Made by a program: the position numbers and the translations under genes. 64,000 nt of DNA. Origin: Roseateles_B flavus. Its GTDB lineage: Bacteria > Pseudomonadota > Gammaproteobacteria > Burkholderiales > Burkholderiaceae_C. The DNA lies in contig NZ_JBDPZC010000014.1 of NCBI RefSeq assembly GCF_039872765.1, positions 41,751 to 105,750 of the forward strand. Direction: 5' to 3'. This document shows, one piece after another, positions 7,210 through 17,874 of the stretch (position 1 is the first letter of the stretch; every line of letters begins with the position of its first letter). The notes beneath the pieces were generated by a model. It did not search any database. It saw only the letters and a list, made by a program, of their open reading frames with translations, and was not told the DNA's origin.

Positions 7210-9069
7210 TCAGGGGCGGGCACGGGTCTGCTGCTCGACGTCGATGTCCACGAAGGCCCAGAAGTCGCGCATGTAGATGTTGCGGTCGTAGCCGATCACC
7301 CAGGGCTGGGCCATGTCGGTGTAGATGCGGTGCACCTCGGCCTTGAAGGGCATGTAGGCCACCAGCAGGCGCTGGGCCTCGGTCATCAGGGCCTGGCGCT
7401 CCGGGCCGTTGGGCAGGCGCTTCTGACGGGCATAGATCTTGTTGTAGGCCGGCAGGTCGAAGCGCGACTTGTTCGACTGACCCTTGTTGGGCCCGTAGCC
7501 CAGGCCCAGGAAGGCGTCGCCGTCCGGTGCCGTGGCGCTCCAGCCCACGCCCCACATCTGCAACCTGCCGGCATTGGCAGCCTTGAGGTTCTCCGGCCAC
7601 TTGCCGAAGCGGAACTTGAGGCGCACCTGGATGGCGTCCAGCGCCTTCTGCCACAGCTCGGCCAGGGCGCGCTTCTCGCCGTCGGGCTCGGTGGTGTACT
7701 CGATGACCAGGGGCGAGCCGTCGGGCTGCTCGCGCCAGCCGTCGCCGTCCTTGTCCACGTAGCCGTAGAGGTCCAGCAGGGCGCGGGCGCGGCCGACGTT
7801 GTGCTGGCTCATCTCGGAGCGGAAGGTCGGGTCGTAGCCGAAGGTGCCGGGCGGGATGGGACCCTGGGCGGGAATGGCCTGGCCGCGGCGGGGCAGGCGG
7901 ATCACCTTGTCCAGGTCCACGGCCAGGGAGATGGCACGGCGCAGGGCCACCTTCTCGGGCGTGTAGCCGCCCACCACCGGGTCCTCCATGTTGAAGTAGG
8001 ACAGGTACAGGTCCGCCCGCGCATAGCGCACCGCCTGCATGCCCCGCTTCGCCAGGTCGGGGGCGAGCTTGTTCTGGGGCATGTACAGCGGCAGGAACTC
8101 CTGCGGCACATCGTCCACCAGGTCGAACTCATTGCGCAGGAAAGACAGCCAGCGCGGCTGGTTCTCCTCGATGACGGCGATCTCCACGCGGTCCACCATG
8201 GGCAGCTTGCGACCCTTGAGGCGGGCGGCGGCCTCGACCATGCGGGTGTCCGCGGGGTCAGGTGTTTCCTCGTAGAACACGTCCCGGAAGTTGGGGTTCT
8301 TCTCGAGCACGATCAGGGAGCTGCGCCGCCACTCGGCCAGGCGCCAGGGGCCGGTGCCCACCGGGTGCTCCATGGTCTTGCCGGGATAGGCCTCGATCAC
8401 CTCGCGGGCCACGGCGCCGAGCATGGCGTCGGCGAAGTTGTTGATGAAGCGCGGGTCCCCCAGCTCGGTGCGGACCTGGAAGGTGTAGCGGTCCAGCAGC
8501 TTGAGCGCGGGCACCTCGCGGTCGTAGTCGAAGGGCTTCTTGTTCTTGAGGGCGTCCTGGCGCAGCTCGGAGAGGCCCGGCAGCAGGGCGTTCTCCAGGA
8601 TGTAGAGGTTGCTGCTCTTGTTGACCGGGTCGTAGTGGCGCTTGATCGAGTAGACGTAGTCGGCCGCGGTCAGCTCGCGCCTGCGGCCCTTGAAGGCGGG
8701 GTCGTCCGCGAAGTAGATGCCGGGCTTGATGCGGAAGGTGAGGGTCTTGAAGTCCTCGCTGATCTCCGGCAGCGCCTGGGCGGTGGAGGGCTTCAGGCGA
8801 ACCGGGCGGGCCAGGTAGTCGAAGCGCAGCGGGGCGTCGAAGATGCCGGCGGTGATGGTGCGGGAGTAGAGGTCGGAGACCTGGGCCGGGTCGAAGCCGG
8901 TCTCGGCCACGCGGATGGCGTAGCGCAGGACCTTCTTCGGGGCGGCCTCGGTGGCCGCAGCGTCGGCAGGCGTGGCGGGCGACGCCGCCGGCTGGGCCAC
9001 CACAGGCGCCAGCGGGCCCAGGGCGCCCATCAGGAGAGCAACAACAACTACAGCGCGCATTCTTTGCAT
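7210..9069 (-). CDS. Peptide ABC transporter substrate-binding protein (family 5), copy 2
   Basis: A 619-residue paralogue of the preceding gene. The signal peptide VVVVALLMGALGPLAPVVA is of the ordinary Sec type, unlike the RR-containing signal of copy 1. The mature start VLRYAIRVAETGFDP and the blocks EHPVGTGPWRLAEWRRSSL and LSFLRNEFDLVDDVP align with copy 1. It is transcribed first, with copy 1 following 120 bases downstream, and it diverges from the permease operon across a 252-base promoter region. Two receptors on one transporter would broaden substrate range. Confidence 0.87.
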   Translation of the reverse strand: MQRMRAVVVVALLMGALGPLAPVVAQPAASPATPADAAATEAAPKKVLRYAIRVAETGFDPAQVSDLYSRTITAGIFDAPLRFDYLARPVRLKPSTAQALPEISEDFKTLTFRIKPGIYFADDPAFKGRRRELTAADYVYSIKRHYDPVNKSSNLYILENALLPGLSELRQDALKNKKPFDYDREVPALKLLDRYTFQVRTELGDPRFINNFADAMLGAVAREVIEAYPGKTMEHPVGTGPWRLAEWRRSSLIVLEKNPNFRDVFYEETPDPADTRMVEAAARLKGRKLPMVDRVEIAVIEENQPRWLSFLRNEFDLVDDVPQEFLPLYMPQNKLAPDLAKRGMQAVRYARADLYLSYFNMEDPVVGGYTPEKVALRRAISLAVDLDKVIRLPRRGQAIPAQGPIPPGTFGYDPTFRSEMSQHNVGRARALLDLYGYVDKDGDGWREQPDGSPLVIEYTTEPDGEKRALAELWQKALDAIQVRLKFRFGKWPENLKAANAGRLQMWGVGWSATAPDGDAFLGLGYGPNKGQSNKSRFDLPAYNKIYARQKRLPNGPERQALMTEAQRLLVAYMPFKAEVHRIYTDMAQPWVIGYDRNIYMRDFWAFVDIDVEQQTRARP

Positions 9070-9321
9070 CCCTCGAGAACCGGCGTGCGGGGCATGGCGA
9101 GCCCGGCACGGGCTGGCGATTGTGACCCGGAAACGCCGGGCAAAGCCCTGGAATTCCCCTAGGAGAAATCCGGCATCGCCTCAGCATAAACCGGCATGGG
9201 CAGGGGGCTGGGCCTGCACTAGACTGCGCCCGAAGTCCGAGCGGCCAGCGCCCGCCGCCGGGTCCCCTTCTGAGCCCTGGCCGCCGCCGGGGCTGGCAGT
9301 CCGATTTGGAGACCGACAGCC

Positions 9322-10260
9322 ATGACGGCCTATCTCTTGCGGCGCCTGTGGCAAATGATCCCCACCCTGCTGGGGGTCGTGCTGCTGGTGTTCTTCCTGT
9401 TCCGCTGGTTCGGCGGCGACCCGGCCGAGATCCTGGGCGGCCAGAACGCGTCCGCCGAGCAGATCCAGGCCATCCGCGAACAGCTGGGCCTGAACCGGCC
9501 GGTATGGGAGCAGCTGCTGATCTTCCTGAAGCAGATCGTCACCTTCAACTGGGGCCACAGCTGGGCCACCAACGAGTCCGTGGCCACGCTCTTCGCCACC
9601 CGCATGCCGGCCACGCTGACGGTGATGCTGCCCATCCTGTGCCTGGAGGTGCTGCTGGCCATCCCCTTCGCGCTGGCCGTGTCCGCCGTGCGCGGCTCGC
9701 TGACCGACCGCGCGGTGATGGTGCTCAGCACGGTGGCGGTGTCCATCTCGCTGCTGGTCTACGTGATCGTGGGCCAGTACTTCTTCGCCTTCCGCCTGGG
9801 CCTGTTCCCGGTGCAGGGCTGGAGCAACAGCACCTGGACCAACCTCACCACCTACGCGCCCCTGCCCGTGATGGTGGCCGTGGCCGTGGCCCTGGCGCCC
9901 TACACGCGGCTGTACCGCAGCTTCTTCCTGGACGAGATCGGTCACGACTACGTGCGCACCGCCCGCGCCAAGGGCCTGCCCGAGCGCCGCATCCTGCTCA
10001 AGCACGTGCTGCGCAACGCCTTGATCCCCATCCTCACCAACATCTCCGTGGCCCTGCCCGGCGTGTTCGTGGGCTCCTTCCTGCTGGAAGTCTTCTTCTC
10101 CATCCCCGGCCTGGGCCGCGAGCTGCTGCTGGCCGTCAACCGCAGCGACTTCCCCGTTATCCAGGCCTTCGCCATCTACCTGGCCATGCTGACCATGGTG
10201 ATCAATCTGCTGACCGACCTGCTCTACAAGGCCGTTGACCCTAGGGTGGTCCTGAAATGA
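9322..10260 (+). CDS. ABC peptide transporter permease, DppB/YejB type
   Basis: A 312-residue inner-membrane permease. It opens with the typical YLLRRLWQMIPTLLGVVLLVF and carries the EAA loop around YVRTARAKGLPERRILLKHV, which contacts the ATPase. A GGAG ribosome site lies about 12 bases upstream of the ATG. The stop overlaps the start of the next permease gene (ATGA), so the two are translationally coupled subunits of one importer. Confidence 0.9.
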   Translation: MTAYLLRRLWQMIPTLLGVVLLVFFLFRWFGGDPAEILGGQNASAEQIQAIREQLGLNRPVWEQLLIFLKQIVTFNWGHSWATNESVATLFATRMPATLTVMLPILCLEVLLAIPFALAVSAVRGSLTDRAVMVLSTVAVSISLLVYVIVGQYFFAFRLGLFPVQGWSNSTWTNLTTYAPLPVMVAVAVALAPYTRLYRSFFLDEIGHDYVRTARAKGLPERRILLKHVLRNALIPILTNISVALPGVFVGSFLLEVFFSIPGLGRELLLAVNRSDFPVIQAFAIYLAMLTMVINLLTDLLYKAVDPRVVLK

Positions 10261-11315
10261 GCGCCACCCTGACCTCCGCACCGGCCGCAAGCAGCGCCGA
10301 TTCGCGCGGCTCGCAAGGCGTCTGGGCCGCGGCCTGGCGGCGCATGCGCGGTGACCGTCTGGGCATGGCCTGCCTGTGGGTGGTGGCTGTCTTCCTGGGC
10401 CTGGTGCTGGCCACGGGCCTGGGCCTGATCGCCTCGGGCTGGCAGAAGGAGATCGGGGTGCCCAATGCGCCCCCCGGCTTCATGGGCCCGGCGCCGGCCG
10501 AGTCCAGCCAGGCCGCGCAGGGGCCCAAGGGCCCCAACGTGGACCTCTCCGACATCGACCCCCTGGCCCCGCGCTACGCCGAGTGGGACGCCAAGGCCAG
10601 CAGCTTCAAGACCGAGGACCTGGTCAAGCAGGAGACCCTGCCCTTCGGCGCCGACCGCCTGGGCCGCGACGTGCTCTCCAAGGTGATGAAGGGCGCCGAG
10701 GTGTCCATCATGGTGGGCGTGCTGGCGGCCCTCGTCGCCACGCTGATCGGCACCGTGCTGGGGGCCCTGTCCGGCTTCTTCGGCCGGCGCGTGGGCGACT
10801 TCCTCGAGTGGGTCTACAACGTCTTCACCGCGGTGCCGGACATCCTGCTGATCTTCGCCTTCGCGGCCATCTTCGGCCGCGGCGTGCTGCCGGTGGTGAT
10901 GATCCTGGGCCTGGCGGGCTGGACCGGCGTCTACCGCCTGGTGCGCGCCGAGTTCATCAAGCATTCCAGCCGCGAATACGTGCGCGCCGCCGAGGCCATC
11001 GGCGCCTCGCAGGGCTCGCGCATGTTCCGCCACATCCTGCCCAATGTGTCCCACGTGACGCTGGTGCAGCTGTCCCTGCTGGTGGTGCGCTTCATCAAGA
11101 GCGAGGTGATCCTGTCCTACCTGGGCCTGGGCGTCAGCGTGGACCAGGTCTCCTGGGGCACCATGCTGGCCGAGGCCCAGAGCGAGCTGATCCTGGGCTA
11201 CTGGTGGCAGCTCACCGCGGTGGCCGTGTGCATGGCGGTGTTCGTGACGGCGTTTGCGCTGTTCACCGATGCGCTGCGTGATGCGCTGGACCCCAAACTC
11301 CGTGGTCTCGAGTGA
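10257..11315 (+). CDS. ABC peptide transporter permease, DppC/YejE type
   Basis: A 352-residue second permease subunit. After an N-terminal cytoplasmic segment and first membrane helix (LGMACLWVVAVFLGLVLATG) there is an unusually long Pro/Ala/Lys-rich periplasmic stretch (about residues 65-140). The core helices and the EAA motif YVRAAEAIGASQGSRMFRHI follow. The extended insertion is longer than in compact DppC proteins and is more like the YejE/OppC class. Confidence 0.9.
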   Translation: MSATLTSAPAASSADSRGSQGVWAAAWRRMRGDRLGMACLWVVAVFLGLVLATGLGLIASGWQKEIGVPNAPPGFMGPAPAESSQAAQGPKGPNVDLSDIDPLAPRYAEWDAKASSFKTEDLVKQETLPFGADRLGRDVLSKVMKGAEVSIMVGVLAALVATLIGTVLGALSGFFGRRVGDFLEWVYNVFTAVPDILLIFAFAAIFGRGVLPVVMILGLAGWTGVYRLVRAEFIKHSSREYVRAAEAIGASQGSRMFRHILPNVSHVTLVQLSLLVVRFIKSEVILSYLGLGVSVDQVSWGTMLAEAQSELILGYWWQLTAVAVCMAVFVTAFALFTDALRDALDPKLRGLE

Positions 11316-11333
11316 CCCGCTGGAACCACTGAC

Positions 11334-13016
<1,683 letters not shown>

Positions 13017-13133
13017 GCCGGCCAGCAAAGCGGTCTGTCCTTCGCCTGTGGCAGTTCGTCGCTTGGGCGAAGTGACCCGGGCTTGCCGGCCCTACAGTCG
13101 CGTCCATTCCAAACGAACTCCCGGAGGATACCC

Positions 13134-13325
13134 ATGAAGCGCATCGCCACCCTGGCCACCGTCACCCTCGCCGCTCTGCTCTGTACCGCCTGCGTCATCG
13201 CCCCCAACGGCGAGCGCGTCGTCAGCGACCGCGAGGCGCTGACCCAGATGAGCGAGCAGGCCATCAAGACCTGCGGCGCCGGCAACGTCAAGGACGTGAC
13301 GCACAAGAGCTTCACCTGCAAGTGA
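13134..13325 (+). CDS. Small lipoprotein, 63 residues
   Basis: It begins at an ATG preceded by GGAGGA at a good distance. The protein has a classical lipoprotein signal: MKRIATLATVTLAALLC then TAC, with acylation expected on the second of the two Cys. The mature part is about 43 residues and has one further pair-capable Cys region (KTCGAGNV and SFTCK). It is probably an outer-membrane or periplasmic lipoprotein of unknown function. No operon partner is evident. Confidence 0.7.
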   Translation: MKRIATLATVTLAALLCTACVIAPNGERVVSDREALTQMSEQAIKTCGAGNVKDVTHKSFTCK

Positions 13326-13358
13326 GGGACCGTCACGAGCCAGGCCTATGATCGGCGC

Positions 13359-14255
13359 ATGCAAAGCCATGTGAACGCCAACGGCCTGCGCATCGCCGTC
13401 GACGACCAGGGGCCCCGCGGGGCCCCTGCGCTCTTGATGATCATGGGACTGGGGATGCAGCTGATCGCCTGGCCCCAGGGCCTTGTCGAGGCCCTCACGG
13501 CGCGCGACCTGCGCGTGGTCCGCTTCGACAACCGCGACATCGGCCTCAGCCAGCACCTGGACCACCTGGGCCTGCCGCATGTCGGCTGGGCGTCCTTCAA
13601 GCACCTGCTGCACCTGCCCGTGCGCAGCCCCTACAGCCTCGCCGACATGGCCCGCGACGCCCTGGGCGTGCTGGACGCCCTGGACCTGCCCCGTGCCCAT
13701 GTCTGGGGCGCCTCCATGGGCGGCATGATCGCCCAGCACCTGGTGGACCAGGCGCCGCAGCGCGTGCAAAGCCTGACCCTCATGATGACCACGGCCGGCG
13801 CCCGCCACCTGCCGGGTCCCACCTGGCCGGTGCGCCAGGCCCTGCTGGCCCGCCCGCCCCGGCGCGACGAGGCCACGCTGCAGGCGCATTTCGCGGCCCT
13901 GTACCGCCTGATCGGCAGCCCGGCCTACCCGCCGGCCGCCGGCTGGCTGGAGGCGCGCGTGCTCGAGGCCCTGCGCCGCAGCGACCATCCCCAGGGCATG
14001 CTGCGCCAGCTGATGGCCGTGGTGGCCGACGAGGACCGCACGCCTCTCGTGACCCGCGTCCAGGCGCCGGCCCTGGTGATCCACGGCGAGGCGGACCCCC
14101 TGGTGCCCGTGGCCGCCGGCCGCCACCTGGCCCGCCACCTGCGCCACGTCGAGACCGATTTCATCCCCGGCATGGGCCACGACCTGCCCGAGGCCCTGTG
14201 GCCGCGCTTCGCGGACCGGGTCGCCGCGCTGGTCCACGGCGCCGGCGCGGCATGA
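13359..14255 (+). CDS. Alpha/beta hydrolase
   Basis: A 298-residue cytoplasmic hydrolase of the proline iminopeptidase/esterase-like group. Visible elements are the oxyanion region LLMIMGLGMQL, the nucleophile elbow GASMGG (S119), the acid in IHGEADPLVP and the histidine in GMGHDLP. Substrate is not inferable. The stop overlaps the start of the HD-domain gene by ATGA, so the pair is co-translated. Confidence 0.85.
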   Translation: MQSHVNANGLRIAVDDQGPRGAPALLMIMGLGMQLIAWPQGLVEALTARDLRVVRFDNRDIGLSQHLDHLGLPHVGWASFKHLLHLPVRSPYSLADMARDALGVLDALDLPRAHVWGASMGGMIAQHLVDQAPQRVQSLTLMMTTAGARHLPGPTWPVRQALLARPPRRDEATLQAHFAALYRLIGSPAYPPAAGWLEARVLEALRRSDHPQGMLRQLMAVVADEDRTPLVTRVQAPALVIHGEADPLVPVAAGRHLARHLRHVETDFIPGMGHDLPEALWPRFADRVAALVHGAGAA

Positions 14256-14884
14256 GTGTCGAAGCCGTCGGGCTGCGGGCCGCCTGGCTGGCCACCTGCG
14301 CGGAGCTGTCGATCAGGCAAGACCTGACCCTCTTCGAGGACTTGCTGGCGGCCTGGAACCAGCCCTGGCGTCACTACCACGCCGGCCAGCACCTGCACGA
14401 GTGTCTGGCTGCCCTGGCGCAATGGCGTCAGCTCGCCCGCGAGCCCGGGCTGCTGGCCCTGGCCCTGTGGTTCCACGACGCCGTCTACGAGCCACGGGCG
14501 CCTGACAACGAGGCGCGCAGCGCCGACTGGGCCCGCGCCGCCCTGCCCGCCCTGGGCCTGCCGGTGCCGGCCTGCGAGCGCGTGGCGCGGCTGGTGCTGG
14601 CCACGCGGGACCATGTGGCCCGTGACGCCGACATGGGCCTGCTGCTGGACCTGGACCTCGCCATCCTGGCCGCGCCCGCCGCGCGCTTTGCGCAATACGA
14701 AAGCCAGATCCGCGCCGAGTACGCCTTCGTGCCCGAGCCTGACTTCCGGGCGGGCCGGCGCCGCATCCTGCAGGGCTTCTTGGCGCGCGAGCGGCTCTTC
14801 GTTACCGAGGCCCTGCACGCGGCCTGGGACGCGGCGGCCCGCGCCAATCTGCACCAGGCCTGCGAGGCGTTGGCCCAGTCCTAG
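14252..14884 (+). CDS. HD-superfamily metal-dependent phosphohydrolase
   Basis: A 210-residue helical protein. Metal-site residues are visible as HYHAGQHLHE (residues 41-50), the HD doublet in LALALWFHDAVYE (H75, D76) and further acidic positions around DNEARSADW. It matches the predicted HD phosphohydrolase group often mislabelled as an NMDA receptor subunit. Substrates are probably nucleotides or phosphoesters. It overlaps the upstream hydrolase gene and converges with modC, whose stop is immediately adjacent. Confidence 0.8.
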   Translation: MSVEAVGLRAAWLATCAELSIRQDLTLFEDLLAAWNQPWRHYHAGQHLHECLAALAQWRQLAREPGLLALALWFHDAVYEPRAPDNEARSADWARAALPALGLPVPACERVARLVLATRDHVARDADMGLLLDLDLAILAAPAARFAQYESQIRAEYAFVPEPDFRAGRRRILQGFLARERLFVTEALHAAWDAAARANLHQACEALAQS

Positions 14885-15567
14885 AGCTGGGCTGCCACCA
14901 CCCGCCCGCCGCGCAGCTGCACCCGCGCCTCGCCGAAGCGCGCCAGGTCCTCGGGGTCGTGGGTGATCATCAGCAGGGGGATCTGCACGCGGGCCAGCAG
15001 GCGCTCCAGCTCCTCGCGCAGGCGTTCGCGCAGCTCGGGGTCGAGCGCCGCGAAGGGCTCGTCCAGCAGCAGGGCGCGGGGCTCGGTGATCAGGGCGCGG
15101 GCCAGGGCCGTGCGCTGGCGCTGACCACCGGAGAGCTGGTGCGGTAGCTGCGAAGCCACGCCGTCCAGCTCCATCAGGGCCAGCCAGTGGGCCAGCTTCT
15201 CGTTCATCATGCTGCGCGGCGGATTGCGCCAGCCGCGCTGCAAGCCGAAGGCCACGTTCTGGCGCACGTTCAGCTGCGGGAAGAGCGCGTAGTCCTGGAA
15301 CAGATAGCCCAGGCGCCGCTCGCGGCTGGGGCGGTCCAGGCGGGTGGCGCTGTCGAACAGCGGCTCGCCGGCCACGCAGATCCTGCCCTCGTCAGGCTTC
15401 AGCAGGCCGGCCACGGCCTGCAGGGTGAGGCTCTTGCCGGCGCCCGAGGGGCCGTGGATCACCAGGCAGCGCGCCGAAGTGCTCAGGTCGAGCTCCAGGG
15501 CAAAACCTGACCCCGCCACGCCGGGCGCGGGCGGCAGCTGCTTGCGCAGGCGGATCTCGAAGCTCAT
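14881..15567 (-). CDS. modC: Molybdate ABC transporter ATPase, short form
   Basis: A 228-residue ATPase with Walker A GPSGAGKS, Q-loop FQDYALFPQLNV, signature LSGGQRQRT and Walker B LLLDEPFAALD. The sequence up to the H-loop (MITHDPEDL) is typical of ModC. The C-terminal Mop/TOBE molybdate-binding domain (about 120 residues in E. coli ModC) is absent; the gene ends cleanly with its own stop. Its start overlaps the modB stop by four bases. It is assigned to molybdate because of modB and the ModE box upstream. Confidence 0.85.
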   Translation of the reverse strand: MSFEIRLRKQLPPAPGVAGSGFALELDLSTSARCLVIHGPSGAGKSLTLQAVAGLLKPDEGRICVAGEPLFDSATRLDRPSRERRLGYLFQDYALFPQLNVRQNVAFGLQRGWRNPPRSMMNEKLAHWLALMELDGVASQLPHQLSGGQRQRTALARALITEPRALLLDEPFAALDPELRERLREELERLLARVQIPLLMITHDPEDLARFGEARVQLRGGRVVAAQL

Positions 15568-16235
15568 GCCCGCTCCCGGCTCGGCGGCGCCAGGCGGCTG
15601 GCGGCCACCAGCACGGCCACGCAGCTCAGCGAGGTGATCCAGACCAGCAGCTGCGCCGTGTCATCCTGCCCGGCCTGCACGGCCTCGTAGATGGCGATGG
15701 AGAGGGTCTGCGTCTGCCCCGGGATGCTGCCGGCCACCATCAGCGTGGCGCCGAACTCGCCCAGGGCGCGGGCAAAGGCCAGCAGCAGGCCGGCCAGGAT
15801 GCCGCGCCAGGCCAGGGGCAGGCTCACGCGGCAGAACACCGCCCACTCGCTGAGGCCCAGCACGCGCCCGGCCTGCTCCAGCTGCGGGTCGACCTGCTCG
15901 AAGGCGCTGCGCGCGGCCTTGAGCACCAGCGGAAAGGCCACCAGGGCCGCGGCAAGGGTGGCGCCCTGCCAGGTGAAGATCAGGCGTATGCCGAAGGTCT
16001 CGAACAGCCAGGCGCCCAGCCAGCCCTTGCGGCCCACCAGCACCAGCAGGTAGTAGCCCAGCACCGTGGGCGGCAGGACCAGGGGCAGGGTCAGGGCAGC
16101 GTCCAGCAGCTCGCGCCCGGGAAAGCGCCAGCGTGCCAGGGCGTAGCCCAGGGCCGTGCCCAGCAGCAGGTCCAGGCCGCTGGCCCACAGCGCCACCTTC
16201 AGCGACAGGCCCAGCGCGATCAGGGCGTCAGGCAT
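15564..16235 (-). CDS. modB: Molybdate ABC transporter permease
   Basis: A 223-residue integral membrane permease with the ModB/CysT pattern: LPLVLPPTVLGYYLLVLVGRKGWLG, then the coupling loop ARALGEFGATLMVAGSIPG. It is the first gene of a modB-modC unit. Upstream, 80 bases before the ATG, is a ModE operator. No modA binding-protein gene lies next to it, so the receptor must be encoded elsewhere. Confidence 0.9.
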   Translation of the reverse strand: MPDALIALGLSLKVALWASGLDLLLGTALGYALARWRFPGRELLDAALTLPLVLPPTVLGYYLLVLVGRKGWLGAWLFETFGIRLIFTWQGATLAAALVAFPLVLKAARSAFEQVDPQLEQAGRVLGLSEWAVFCRVSLPLAWRGILAGLLLAFARALGEFGATLMVAGSIPGQTQTLSIAIYEAVQAGQDDTAQLLVWITSLSCVAVLVAASRLAPPSRERA

Positions 16236-16314
16236 GCGCGGGCGGCAGCGGGCCGTTCGGAAGGGCGGTCATGGGGCAGGGAGTTCCGGCAGGGCGGGAG
16301 GCGTGGGGACGGTA

Positions 16315-16338
16315 CGCAATATACCTTCCTGCATAACG
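16315..16338. promoter_or_regulatory. ModE box upstream of modBC
   Basis: A 24-base site reads CGCAATATA, then eight bases, then CATAACG. This follows the arrangement of the E. coli modA operator (CGTTATATT, six to eight bases, CATAACG). It lies between the modE-like gene and modB, where molybdate-loaded ModE would block transcription of the transporter. Confidence 0.75.
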
Positions 16339-16355
16339 AACGCCACCGTGGCGGA

Positions 16356-16706
16356 TCAGGCCAGCAGCTTCAGCAGGCGCTGGATGTCCGGCTTGCAGGC
16401 CGCCTGGGCCTGGGCCTCGATGCCGCGGTAGAGGTCCAGCAGCTGCCGGCCGCTGGGGCTCAGCTCGCTGCCACCGCCCTGCGACCCACCGGCCGCGCTG
16501 ATCACCGCGGGCTCCTTCAGCGAGCGGTTCAGCTCGTCGATCAGGGCCCAGGCGCGCCGGTAGGACATGCCCAGGGCCTTGGCCGCGGCGGTGATGGAGC
16601 GGGTCTCGTCCAGGGCCTCCAGCAGGGCGATCTTGCCAGGTCCGATGGCGATGGTGTCGTCCACCGTCACCCGCATGCGCAGGCGCAGCTGGGGTTTGGC
16701 GCTCAT
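16356..16706 (-). CDS. modE: ModE-type molybdate-responsive regulator, DNA-binding domain only
   Basis: A 116-residue winged helix-turn-helix protein. ALLEALDETRSITAAAKALG and MSYRRAWALIDELN are diagnostic of the ModE N-terminal domain. The molybdate-sensing Mop repeats of full-length ModE (about 260 residues) are missing, as in many short ModE proteins, so sensing may need a separate Mop protein or direct oxyanion binding. The next gene downstream in the same direction is modB, with the ModE box between them. Confidence 0.85.
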   Translation of the reverse strand: MSAKPQLRLRMRVTVDDTIAIGPGKIALLEALDETRSITAAAKALGMSYRRAWALIDELNRSLKEPAVISAAGGSQGGGSELSPSGRQLLDLYRGIEAQAQAACKPDIQRLLKLLA

Positions 16707-16707
16707 G

Positions 16708-17115
16708 TCAGGGCTTGCCGGCGAGCTTGTGCAGCGTGAGCACGGCTTCGTAGTCCGCCGGATTGGGAGGCTTGCGGGTGTTGGGGCGGGGCTCCAGGCT
16801 CTTGAGCTGCAGGCTGTAGCCGCCAGCCTTGGCCGGCTCGGCGGCGGGCCAGGTCAGGGTCAGGACTTGCCCGGCGCCCTCGCTGGGCTGCACCCAGAAC
16901 AGGGCCTGCGCCGTGCCGGCAGTGATGCACTGCACATTGACCGGGCAGCGCTGGTCGCGGTAGCCGATGAACTGGACCTGCAGGCTGCCCGCGGCATCGC
17001 CGCCAGCGGCCTGGAACTTGAGGCGCAGGGTCTCCTCGGCCGGCGCGGCCAGCGCGGAGGCGGCGGCCAGGGAGAGGGCGGCCAGGGCGGCCAGACGTGA
17101 AGGCAGGGCAGTCAT
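16708..17115 (-). CDS. Secreted protein of unknown function, 135 residues
   Basis: It has a signal peptide (LAALAALSLAAASALA, then AP) and a mature domain of about 112 residues. The mature part carries a Cys pair in QRCPVNVQCITAG, which likely forms a disulfide in a small beta-sandwich. This RCP-x-x-VQC-x-x-AG signature is recurrent in secreted proteins of unknown function. It ends two bases before the modE start, so it is probably the first gene of a transcript that includes modE. No connection with molybdate is evident. Confidence 0.7.
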   Translation of the reverse strand: MTALPSRLAALAALSLAAASALAAPAEETLRLKFQAAGGDAAGSLQVQFIGYRDQRCPVNVQCITAGTAQALFWVQPSEGAGQVLTLTWPAAEPAKAGGYSLQLKSLEPRPNTRKPPNPADYEAVLTLHKLAGKP

Positions 17116-17235
17116 CCGGGCATCCTTTCAACGGACATGGGCGCATTCTGGCACCGTGGCGCGCGGCCGCCTGCGGGCAGACCCGCCCCCAGGCTAAGCT
17201 GCAAGGTCCGCGACTCTTGAACCCCAGGACGCCTC

Positions 17236-17874
17236 ATGGATCCCAGTGCCCGGTCCGCCCAGGTCTTCGACCAGCTGGCGGATCTGTACCAGAGCAAGTA
17301 CATGGACCTCGATCTCTACGACGAGAGCTATGCCCTGCTGGCCGCCCCGCTGCCGCCGCACGCGTGCGTGCTCGATGCCGCCTGCGGCCCCGGGACCGTG
17401 GCGCGCCGCCTGCTGGCCTGGCGGCCGGACCTGCAGCTGCTGGGCGTGGACCTGGCCCCCCGCATGGTCGAGCTGGCCCGTGCCGCCGTGCCGGCCGCGC
17501 GCTTCGAGGTGGGCGACTGCCGCCAGCTGCCGGGCGAGGACGGCCGCTGGGACGCCATCGTCTGCGCCTTCGGCCTGCCCTATCTGGACCCGACGGGCGC
17601 GCAGGCCTTCGTCGCCCGGGCCGCCCGCCTGCTGGCGCCGGGCGGCCTGCTCTACCTCAGCACCCAGGGCGGCCGCCCCGAGGATTCCGGCCCGCAGCGC
17701 AGCAGCCGCGGTGACGTGGTGCACGTGTTCTTCCATGCGATGGAGGGGCCGGGCAGCGTGGGCGCCTGGCTCGCCGAGGCCGGCCTGGTGCTGCAGTCGC
17801 AGGCGCCGCTGCCCTGCCCGGCGAATGCGTCGGTGCAGACGGCGGACTGGTACTGCATCGCCCGCAAGCCATGA
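17236..17874 (+). CDS. Class I SAM-dependent methyltransferase
   Basis: A 212-residue Rossmann-fold methyltransferase. Motif I is VLDAACGPGTVARRLL, and the acidic residue binding the SAM ribose is in LLGVDLAPRM. A later VGDCRQLP marks the adenine-binding loop. It belongs to the UbiE/Methyltransf_11-like group, and the methyl acceptor is unknown. It is translationally coupled (ATGA) to the next gene. Confidence 0.85.
   Translation: MDPSARSAQVFDQLADLYQSKYMDLDLYDESYALLAAPLPPHACVLDAACGPGTVARRLLAWRPDLQLLGVDLAPRMVELARAAVPAARFEVGDCRQLPGEDGRWDAIVCAFGLPYLDPTGAQAFVARAARLLAPGGLLYLSTQGGRPEDSGPQRSSRGDVVHVFFHAMEGPGSVGAWLAEAGLVLQSQAPLPCPANASVQTADWYCIARKP

Noticed and set aside
6856..9162. 768-codon plus-strand frame over the binding-protein genes
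   Set aside because: Val/Gly/Gln/His-rich antisense shadow; both minus-strand frames encode recognisable binding proteins.
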